From Bugula neritina (taxonomy: Eukaryota; Bryozoa; Gymnolaemata; Cheilostomatida; Bugulidae): a DNA stretch of 64,000 bases. Each line of letters opens with the position of its first letter. Positions within the stretch are counted from its first letter, which is position 1. Both the position numbers and the translations under genes were made by a program. The notes beneath the pieces are model-generated. The model did no database searches. It was given only the letters and a program-made list of their open reading frames with translations, and was not told where the DNA came from. The DNA lies in assembly GCA_964035545.1 (NCBI GenBank), contig OZ037768.1, positions 18,517,700-18,581,699 of the forward strand. Reading direction: 5' to 3'. Below, piece by piece: positions 38,901 through 51,125 of this stretch.

Positions 38901-41900
38901 ACATATATGAAAATCATTTTTCAATGTTACACAACACTTGCTAATCTATAAAACTGATGATATTTGGAGAGCCGCACACCCGCTGCAAACTTGCTGCCAT
39001 TTTATGTTAGGTTCTTAGGCTTGTATTCACTAAAGCAGTTGCAACTCAAGCATAGCCATGTTATTTTGGAGCAAACATTTCTAGTGCAAATAAACAAAAC
39101 TTACGAGTAGAGTTTTCATCTCCATCGAGAAGATAATTACGACTTCCTAACCACATTGTATAGAATATCATATTATAATAATGGACATATCATATTTAAA
39201 AACATGTCATAAACATAGAACAAGATGTTACCTTAGAATATTTAATTATAATATAAATAAATGTATTTTTTTAATAAAAGCAGTATTTAACAGAAAAAAT
39301 AATAAATATTTGGTTTTCAAGATTACATAACTAAGCAAAGTCTTACCAATAGAAAGGACACTCTGATTCCTCCTTGCATTGACATCCATGGATTGTAGAA
39401 TCAGTTTAGCTATAATCTAAAATTTAACATAAAACAAAGTAGTATTATCTCATTTTCTAGATTACATCAAACACTATAATATAATGCCACATTGCCAACA
39501 GTACAGCTTACTTCACAACACTGCACCGGACTACAACATAGTGTACTATTGATTATGTACAATCTCATCACTCTTTACTGTTCCAACGACAATTCATACA
39601 TTACAGTACATGTACTACACAACCACACTATCTTACACTACAATACTACATCATACATACTACACTATCTACACTTCACTATACATGTTCCACTATTTAT
39701 GCTATACTACACCACTACACTACACAAACAATACTGTTCACATTATCCAGCACATACTAAGCTGTACATACTGCATAACATAGACTACAGTACAAAATAT
39801 TGTTTATCATATACTGTACATACACTTCATTACACTTGCTACACTGCACACACAATACTGTTTAGACTAGACCCGCCTACATAAACATACTACCAGGGAT
39901 GTAGTGGTACCCATACGCCGTATGGCCTAGAAGAAAATAGACTGTTCTAGGCCATACGCCCGTATGGGCATAATATTTTTGAAAGATGATTAGTGCACAG
40001 GATAGTTAGGGCCACTGAACTGAAACTATAACCCTGGAAAGGATTATAGTTCAATGGTTAGGGCATCCTCACTGAGAATATCATAAATTTCCGCTCACAA
40101 TCTAGTTTAAGTTCTTGTTATGTTAATGCTATGTGGGTGGTATGCGTGTTGCCTACTTGTGATTGTTTAGCCTGAGATTACACTATGAATAGTAAGCAGT
40201 CATCAACATTCCATCTTCTCATCTCTACATGTTCACTGAAGCGCGAAGTGCTGTGCATTGGTGATTGCTAAGGGAAAAATATTTCATTTCAGTGTGTAAA
40301 TCACTAATTTGTAGAAAATCTATGAAGGCTATTGAAAGGATAAAAAAATTTGCTGTGCATAAATTTCTCAGGTTTCCGACAGTGTTTGTTCTATTCCAAT
40401 ACCATACTTTCCTGCTGAGATATTTGGCAGATTTTGAAAAATAAACTTTTCAGATAAAATTGGCCAAAATGGGTAGTTTTTTGTCCATAACTTTGCAAAA
40501 AAAGTATTGAAAACTCGAAAAAGCAGGTGCTCTGAGGAACAGGAAGATCTACAACATGGTTTTTAAATTTTTATTCTAGCACAATTAGGCAGTGACAGCT
40601 AGAAGGTTTACCTTATATATCTTGTGTGGACTTGTATTTTGTCAATAAGCAATGGAATTTAAAAAAACCAACATGAAATCCAGAAATAAAATCAAAATGT
40701 CTTCAAGAAACAGTATCAGTTGTGTAGGAGAGGTTAACGGTCTACAGGTACTATGTCCACATTTTGCTCAAAAACCTAGCGTTATTACATTTTAATTATC
40801 AATGCAATGAGGTTTTGCAAACTGTACACCACCATAAGTAACCATTTATGTTTGATTGTACTAACATCTGGCTTTATATTTAATCATCTTCTAGGTTAAC
40901 ACATATTAAACCTGTCAAATTTTTTCATTTGGGGTATGTTTCCTTGATGTGTCTAGTGAAAGTTCAGGGGTTTTATTTTAAAACCAAGCTAACATACTCT
41001 TCTTGGGTGTGCTTTATTGTGTGTTAGAAGGTGTGATGGTATCTCCTTATGGTTTAGACTAATACTCTAATAAACTCCAATTAGGTTTTTAACCGATTTC
41101 TGCTTGCCAATGAGTTATCAATTCAAATTGCTCTTTATAAATAACAAACACACATTTTCTGATTTGCAATCTGCCTCTCTTCTGATCTATTATTCTTTTT
41201 CTGGGCACGTCAGTCTATTAGTTATTAAAAAAAAATCAGGTTGCATTTGGAGAGCACTTGTTACCTGCCTCTATCCTTCCATTTTTTTGAGATCTTCAGC
41301 AATTTTTCTGTATAATTTGGACTTGGTGCATGTCAGAACAAACCTAACTGCAGTTGAGTAAGACTACATTTAAGATTACAGTCAACAAGTATGGGACAAT
41401 ACTGAATATTTATATAGTTTGCAGCAATGTAGCTGGTATGGTATGAAAATAATAGTGAGGTGCACATTTCAACACAGATTTTTTCAGAAGAATTAGAATT
41501 CACAATGGCTTTAAATTGCATAAATTTGCATCAGAAGAGCCCTGAGGGCTTCGGCGGCCGGGGCGCTGCCCCGAACCCCGCCGGGGGCCTGGGCGGCCCC
41601 CTGGACCCCCGGCCTGAGAGTATGGCCTAGAATATTTTTGCCACTACATCCCTGCATACTACATGAATATTTTACCTGCGGCCTGTTGTTCATAGCAGCG
41701 TGATGTATCAGACTCAACCCATACTCATCTTGCTTCATCAGCTGAGACATCTGAGACTTTCTAGAGAGTTCTGAAAAGATGGACACCAGCCCTCTCTGAG
41801 CAGCCACCTTCAGACCAGCTGGAATATTCTAGAAAACATACCATAGTAAAATGAGAGTTGGTTACATACTTGCGAACAGCACTGGCCTTCTGCCTGCAAG

Positions 41901-44900
41901 GCTATAATATATGCATGGCAAAAATTCCACAGGTTATTAGATGGTTCTAAACAAATGTTGTATATATTATTTTGTCATAATTATATGTGCTTATATATCT
42001 TGTAAACTAATAATATGTAACCACCACCCAAAGTATAAATGTGGAGTAGACAATGCAGAGCAGAAGTTCCAGTTTGTGACAGCATGCGGAACTGAAGTAG
42101 CTCAACACTGAACACAAATCATAAAACGTTACGACACATCACATATGTATATGAGTATACTGCTTTAAGGGCAAATCTGTTGAATACTGCTTTAGATACT
42201 GCATTGGACAGTGCATTGAATTACTGTATTAAATATTGTATTGGATATGATAATAAAAGAGCAATAATGTAATCTGAACTCAAAGTAAGACACATGAAAG
42301 GTGTGAGGAAGATAGGAGCAGAAATCACTTAGCAACTTGTGTGCAATCAGCCATTTTGTAAAGTCTCCAAGAAAATAAAGCTGCTTTTATTTTATAAATT
42401 ATATAATACAAATAATTTTACTGCATGAATAATTTCCAGCTCATTAAATTAAATGTAAAACTCTGTTTAATACTTCCTACAGAGCAATATGCATTGGAGT
42501 TATTGTCACTACATCTATTATTTCTCTTCGTTCCAGTTAATTGGTGATGTACAAAGAGTTTGCTTTGAAATAAACATTTGCACAAAATTTAGAGCAGAGA
42601 AAAACTGCATCTATTAGTTTGTTTTACTATTAACTGCAGAAGTGCAGCACTGCTTGGGTATACATATTAGGATTTTTCCTACTGCTTAAATGAAAAAAAT
42701 GGATTCACTTGCATTACAAACTATGTACACTTTGCTAAATGATTACAGTCTCATATGAGAATATAAGCTGTTCAAATAAAGCCTCAACATAATCATTTTG
42801 CAAGAATATCATTCTTTGCAGATTGCATAAATTAACATGATGCTACATTTATAGCTTGCATACCATTTCTTGAGAGAGTCGCCGTTCCAACTGAAACAAA
42901 ACTCCAAATTCAAATTTTCTGACAATAGTCAGTACTTTGGCAAAATTTAGCTATAAAGACAAGGTACAGGAAAAAGAAGAAAATTCTACCGACAACTAAA
43001 CCCAATAAAGCAAACAAACCGAAAGTATAAAATAATGAATTTCTATAATAAGTAAATATATATACTTTAATGCACAAGTTGTATAATAACTGCAAGGAGA
43101 AGTTAGACTACTGCATAAGACTAAAATAAAGAGTTGTATTTGCAAAACTACAGATGCAAAGACTTGGAAAACAGATAACATCGATTCACTCACTGCAGAG
43201 TATAACGAAAGCACACACCTTGCGTTATTGTATAGTATAGTAATATAATATAGCATATAGTATAGCATATAATGTAGCATAATATAGTATAGCATATAGT
43301 ATATCATATAGTATATAATATAGCATATAGTATGGCTTATCGTATAGCATATAATATAGCATATAGTACAGCATATAATATAGCATATAGTAGCCTATAG
43401 CATATGCCATATAGTATAGCTTATAGTATAGCATATAATATAGCAGAAAACATATTGAACAAAGTAACTTATTCATCTATCTCCTATACCTACCTCATCA
43501 CGTCCAGCCTGTTAATTCAAATAATAGCGGGATACAATATAGAAAAGCTGATTCAACAGTTAAGGGAAAACAGACATGCAGTATATTGTGTAGTGCTAAT
43601 TCTATATCAGATAATTTAGCTCTCTACTGCCAGTATAAAACCAACGCAAAAAGAAAATTAAAACATAAACATGAGATTAAAAACGCAACTCTAAGTCTAA
43701 TATAAGAATTTTAATGGTCATGGTACTCTTTGTTCAGAAAATTGTGATTTTTTAAAAAAACTTATAACTTCATCAAAAAATTTTCAAATAATTTTAAAAC
43801 ATCAAATCAATTGCAACTAGCTCATCAGTAAAAATAGCTGTTATATTTAAAATATACAGCTAAGTGACTGAATGTCCAAACTTATCCTCTTACAAACTCC
43901 TTATCAGGGTTATGGTAATAACTGAGGTAGGTGCAGTAACGGAGAAATTGAGAAAAGCCTGTGTTCTAGATTAGAAATGTAGCATAAGAAGTTATGTTTT
44001 TTTTCGAGAATTTCAACCTGCGTCCCAAACCAAAATTTAACAAAAACATTAAATAACTTAGGATACCTCAATTTCTCCACTACTGCTCCTAAATGTGTTA
44101 TATTTAAAATATACAACTAAGTGACTAAATTCGAAACTTAACCTCTTACAAATGTCTTATCAGGGTTATATAACTCTGATGGTTACACAACCTACATGAG
44201 TTTACCTTATATACTGTTAAAACACACCTTAAATTTCAAAGCCCTTCGGTAGCCGAAAATCTTCTTGTATACATCCATCATTTGGGGCTCTTGAATTGGC
44301 AGTTTCTTTGGTCTCAACTCAGCTATGCGGTCAAACTCAGCCTCGAGCCACTTTGGCTTCTTTGGATTTTGAGGATAGTACGTATCAAAGTCTATCTTCA
44401 TCATGTAAAACCTGATGGTAGAAGCTTCCAGAATTAGTGGATAGTAACAGAGCATATTACTTAATGTCATTAAAATACAGATCTGTAGCGGAAGCACTTC
44501 ACTTGTTGAATTTATGTGGGAGGTATTTATGTTAGTATAATTTGCTTTACATTAAGAATAGCATAATATATTTTAATACTGAAATTTGAGAACAGAAATT
44601 TACCACGGAAGGTTGCTGTATATTGTAACGGTGAAACTCATCATAAAGTCTCAACTCATAGTCAAACCCCACACCCCTGAAACTAATGATAAATAGTGTA
44701 GTTATACCATTTTAACCTATAACCTGTTTGTTGACTTACACTTAGACCAATGTTATAAGTAGCACCATAATAAATAGCCTCATTAACCTAACAAAGTTAC
44801 GATAGAGTGAAAACACATTTCAATAATCACTGAACTTCCAGTCTATCTATATGTCCATGAGGAAGGTTAATGTAAACCTACTACTAAATGAATGAGACAA

Positions 44901-47900
44901 CGCTAAACATCTGAGTCATAAAAAAGAATATAGTAATTAATGGTAATGAAGCTGATCAAACTGACACAAACTGCTCACCTCTTGCCATTGACCTCTACGA
45001 CTGGGATTTCATAAGCTTCCTGAGCAGGCAGATTGGGATCCAACGCTTTGTTGTTCTTTAGCTGTGCCGACTGGATAAACTCATCATAACACTCAGCTAA
45101 CTCAGCATCCATAGGTACTGGGTCAGGGGTATCCAGATCAACCATGATACCTATGGCAACAGTAACCCATAGCAACAGTGGCCCATGGTAACCCATGACA
45201 ACAGTAGTCGATGATAACATTAGCTCAAAGCAACAGTAGTCTATGGTAAAAATAGCTCATAGCAACAGTAGTCCATGGTAACGGTAACCTATAGCAACAG
45301 TAGCTTATAGCAACTGTAGGTAGCAACTGTAGCAACATTAGCCTAGAGTAATTCATGACAACATTAGCCTATAGTAACAGTCACCCATGGCAAGAATAGT
45401 CCATATAGGTTACTACAGAACAAAGCTTTACTGAGACATATGGCAGAAATGGTGTCAAATTTTTCAAAAGCTTAGATATCGGTGCTTCATAATATGCTTT
45501 ACACTAAATGGCAAATAATTATCACCATTTTTATTAGATATTCTTTTAAAAAGCTACATGCTGGCAGTTTCATTAGGATTCGCAAGAACAGTCATATACA
45601 TATCATATCATAAACACTTAGCCTAGGACCACACTGTGCATATTTTCGCATGCGAATATTTAAACCACAAGTAGCAAAGGTGTCCACTGTATGCGTTGAG
45701 AAAACATTCGCACTTGTCGCTCAGGATTCTGAACTCAAGTGCGAATCGTTTCTGTCGTCGGCACCTAATTGGCTGGTAGTTATTTAGCGAGCCCAAATTT
45801 TTTATTTTAGTGTTACATTCCAGTAAATTGCGTTTTATTGAAAGCAGTGCGATTTAAAAATGAAAACTTCGTTTATCCCACACTTGTAGCCATAGCAACA
45901 AGGCGAGCAGTAAAGTTTAACGCAAATATTATTAGCTAGTAGTTTTCCGATCTCACTGACGCTACAGTGGACACCTTTGCTATTTGTGGTTTCAATTTTT
46001 ACACATGAGAATACGCACAGTGTGGCCCTAGGCTTAACGAAACCCTGAAACTATTAGCAACAAAAATTTATGAAGCAATCATAAGCAAAATAGCAAAGTT
46101 CAGAGTTGTTTTATTCTAAAAAGTAAATGATGAAAAGACTACAATTTCACCAAACCCTAATAATCGATAATCAATCAATCATATTACCGGGTCAAAAACA
46201 TATTTATAATTTATATAAACTGCATATAACGCAGAAATTACCTCCATGCAATGAGAATATTTGGTCTTTATAAGAAAAATTCTTACAAGCATAACCATCA
46301 CCAGTCATCAAGGGAGGTAACTCTCTTTCAGTTTTTACATTTTCACCTGTAAATAAGTGTAAAGCATGATGTCGATTTTCGTATAACCATAAATATCATA
46401 AAAGTGACATAATTTGTTTAAATTTAGATAACCTACATGCACATACATTGTACAAATAAACATTTATGTTATCAAAAAAAATTATTTGAAGCAAACAAAA
46501 TCCTAATCACATAATTTTAACAAGCTCAGCTGATAAATTACAATGAGCAAATTTACATAAGCCGAAGGTTGACCAGTTTTGACCATGCATGTTGCTGCTC
46601 CCTGACATCGCATTGTTTAACATCTCCTGATTTGAAACGGTAGGTAATAGATGTTAATCTATGCTCATAGGTTATAAAGTAAAATATATTGAAGCCACAG
46701 TAAAATTTAACTACAAATGGTTGTAATAACACAGGAAATTATTTCAATAGCTGTGTTTCATGTAAATCAGAAACCCATATTATAACATAAAATCTGGCAT
46801 AGAATTGTGAAATAAAAGGAGCTTCAGATGTGTTTGTAAATACCAGTTGACTTGTTTTACCAGAAATGCATAAAACCCAAACCACCCACATAATGCAACT
46901 CAAAAGACAAATAGTATAAACAAACTAACAACTATCACTATTCGACATCAATTCAAAACTTAGGCAGTGAACTTTCAATTTAGTTTGCAAAGAAAAATAA
47001 ATTGTTCTAAAAATAAATCATATTAATTTAGAAAAGTTGCTAAAGTCAGTAAACAAACATTGATAGCTTTACAAAAATATTATCGTCTGAGGTGATCTGC
47101 ACACGCTATTGTTTTCTTCTAATCGATGTTGAGTGAATAGTCAAAATGCAATTAAAGTTATTCTAAATGTGAATTGATTACTTTTATGATTATGCAAAGA
47201 TTTTCATTCACTTATGAATTATTGACGTAAGCATAAGCAGTAGTCTGCTTTATAGTTGCAGTTGGTGAATATATTATAAACCTGGGTCAGTGAACTAAAT
47301 ACGTATTCATAGTATCTCCAATCTGTTTCACCACTTGCAGCACCTTTTGATATTATAACATATAATATATTTATGCTAATGGGTAGCCTAATTTCAGTTT
47401 TATTGAAAAAATTACACATCAAATTTTCTACACTGGCTGTATTTATTTGCAAAATAAACACTGGAAATGTTTCATCATTTTCTATTTAATTGAATGAAAA
47501 TCTTGTTTGCTAACATTTATACAGGTATCAGTTAGTTCTTCCTCGTATGCAATAGCTAATAAAATAAAAATTGCTTTACTTCAAAAGAAAGAAACAGTTC
47601 AAAGAAAAAGCATTAATCAATTTTCTAATATATTACAGCCTAACTGGTGAGCTTTATATGCAAAATATATTGGATATGCTATATAAATATACGGAAATAA
47701 TGCACGCTAACTCCCCTTTGACTTGTCTTTGTAGATCTTTCAATAAAGTTCATAAAATACAGTTTGCTGCTTAGCTAAATAGTAATACAAGAACATTTGC
47801 CTTGTTAATTATGTCACTAATTTTTCCTATTGCAGCTTTTCCAATGTGATTACAGCTGCAAAGCTTTTGTAAGATTTAGGGATGACCTGACAAAAACCTG

Positions 47901-50900
47901 GTGATATTTTCAGATGTTTTATGCTATAGCTGCACTCAGTGCTACTTTCACAGTAGTCATGGTGTTAAAAAGAGACTCTCATGTGTCTGAGATCCACTAT
48001 TAAATCTGTCTAATATTGTCTTTAAACTCAGCATGGCTTGCCTCTGAGAGGCATGACTGCCATAGTTTAGCTTGCTGCAGAATTTTTACATTCCCTCATT
48101 GTTACAGCACTAAGTTATAACTGTAGTTGAAAGAAAACTTTGAAATGGGCACGCCTAACTTCAGTTACCCTAAATTTACATACAATTGTAAACACCTATA
48201 GCTCTTTGTGCTCAAAAATTAAATGACTTTACTCTATCAGTTAGACCAGAGAGTAAATTGATCACCAGGTGTAATTCTACCTTATTATATACAATATGGA
48301 AACTATATACTGTATATAATCTGAATAGCATGTTTACAGAAGTAAAGTGTTTATAAAAACCAGGTAACTGCACCGAACACATTTGCATCGGCATAATATT
48401 TGCTATAGGATATTAAATAAAACAATAGATAAAAGATTAGACTAGCATTTTTAAAGGCATATGAAACTTTGTAAGCTCAGTATATTCGGTTTCAAAACCA
48501 ATACTTTGTTAAAAGCTAAATAAGCTTTGATACAAACTACATGTACATTGCAGTCTAAATCCACACTGTTAGCATATTGTATTTCAATACTTTATAACCC
48601 ATTTAAACAACATGTATTGCCAATAATCATGTGCTGTGTAGGTTTCAGAAGAACATATATTCATTTTAACGGCATTGTAACTATTTTCAAGTGCTACTCT
48701 CTGCCTGTACTGTGTTGTGGCTTAGTAAGAGCAATATAGTTTATTTTATAGTATGTTATAAAGTTAACTGACAGTAAAACCTGAGCTATTGTACTACTAA
48801 AACAGCCAGCAACACTTGACCAGCTATGTTACAGTGAAATCACTTTACATGATCACTTTGGTAGTAAAGTCTCCTATGTCAAGTGTAGATGAATGTAAAT
48901 GAGTGATGGGGGCAGTAACTTTGACATGGGCAAGTCACTACCCCTTCTAAGCAAGATCTAGATACTGAAAACCGCTCATACCAAGTAGTGGGGTAAATAA
49001 CTTGGATATGAGCAAGTTACTACCCATTCTATGATCATGGGTAGTAACTTGCTACCCATTATTTAGATAATGAAAATTGTCCATACCAAGTAGTGGGGGT
49101 AGTAACTTAGATATATCAGGTATTTTCATCTTCCTTCTCATTGCACAAAGAAATGGAACTAGAAAGGCTGTGAGTTTGATGAGACTGAGCTGATGTCTGA
49201 TGTCATCTCTGTTAGCTAAGTTCTCTTTAATCACATTCTATAAATAGAAATGGCATGTGATGCATCAAATGAATTATATTACATAAAACACCATCAAGAT
49301 TATAGTCCCTGTCCCTGTGAGAAACCCCCGGATGGAAAGGTTTTTTTTAAGTGGGCTAAGGACTTATTCCTATGTGGCACAGGGCAATTATGACCGGATG
49401 CTCTTCCTAACATCACCAATTACCTCTACTGGGGTTCGAGCCCATGACTACCAGTGATATTACAAAAATATATGAATGAGGCAAACTCGAATGTTTTTAA
49501 AAAATGTGATATAGTCTTTGCCACGTCCAGGAGTATTCGGTATGTACATTTACCTGATACACTTATACAAACTGCATAAGTATATAGATACAATATAAAC
49601 ATTACAGGTTCAACAAGCAAACAAATCTAAATTTTTACAATGCACACTGCAAACTTTAAAAAGAATACTCAATGATTTTATGCTTTATTGTACTCAAATT
49701 CGACAATACTTGATGCATTAGATTTTATATGTTTTTATTTACTATTTTTTCAACAGCCAATTGTATCTTGGTCATATTTAGTTATAGACAGATAAAGGCT
49801 ATAAAACCTGATCAACACACCTATTAATTACATAAGAGACACTTGAAGTAATGAGCAACACTTCAATGCACTATCTGTTACATGCTATAATACTTGAAGT
49901 TACTTTGAAGTGGTCGCCAGTGGTACAAGTATTTACATCAAATCCTCAAGACTTTATCAACAAACAACAATTATATTATTTGTATTAAACTGATAGTACC
50001 TACACAAGTATTGGTTATTTATGTAGCCAATCTAATAAAGTTTGATGCATACAACACGATGCAACATTCTTTTAAAATTCGAATAAAACATTTACAGAGA
50101 AAATTATAACATAAACTATGACAGGTGTTGAGCAATTTAAGCAAAATTTTGCTCTAAAATTGAAAATATGAAATTGAAGCTTTTTTAATAGCTACACCCT
50201 ATGACAATGATAGGAGAACATTTGAAGATTGTGTTACAGCCCATAAAAGTTTTATTTTAATTTAATTCTACCTGCACATAATAACGATTAACATTATTTA
50301 CCTGCTGAAGACGAAGTCTAGACTGTAGCCTCTCGTAGCCCATGCTGTCGATCCTTTCATCAGTCAGCTTGACAGCAGACGACACGACCCAGTCACCGTC
50401 AACTAGGAACATGTTCTGGTATTGCTGTGCTGAGTTTAGGAAAACAGTCATTCTCATAGTCATGTCTTCAGCGTGGCCCATGAAAAACCTGCAAATAAAA
50501 ATATGTAGACTATAATTTTTCAATTTTAAATAAAATCTAACCATGCTAAGTTTGAAAGTTGTTCTCTGTTCATCTACATTCAGGTATTTAATTATTGGAA
50601 ACATTGGTAGTTGAGCTTACACCTAAGGAGCAATAAAATATATAATTATTTTTGGGTGCTTAAAAAAATTAAACAGGGAGCAGAATAATGGTACAGTATT
50701 GTGCTAGACCATGGGCTAGCATCCCTAGCCGGGCGGGGGGGGGGGGGGGTTAGCAAAAATATCAGTCAAAGGGAGTTTGAATATCTCAATGAGATGAAGA
50801 CTTCACACCAATTTGAGTTGTTTTAGAAAATTAAAAAAGATGCAAGAAAGTTTCAAAAAAGAAGTTTATGCAGTAAGGATTACCTCTTGTTTTCTAAGAT

Positions 50901-51064
50901 TTCTGCATCTCCTGCACTTTCTGTTGGAATTTTACTGTAGACATCTTGATATTCCTTAATCCTTGTAACATCTATCATACCTATATATAAATACATAAAT
51001 ATACATTATATAAACACGCCCGCCCGCACGCACACACACACACACATATATATATATTATATAT

Positions 51065-51125
<61 letters not shown>

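Noticed and set aside
39492-39884. 130-residue His/Tyr/Thr-rich open frame
   Set aside because: Lies in simple-sequence DNA within an intron on the opposite strand to the gene; no family features.
41511-41807. Open frame joining GC-rich sequence to ANKAR-like exon 13
   Set aside because: It reads through the donor into the hAT-like element; exon 13 ends at 41676 by phase and homology.
43225-43476. Open frame rich in Tyr/Leu/Met (minus strand)
   Set aside because: Generated by the TATAGCATATAG tandem repeat; no splice or protein evidence.
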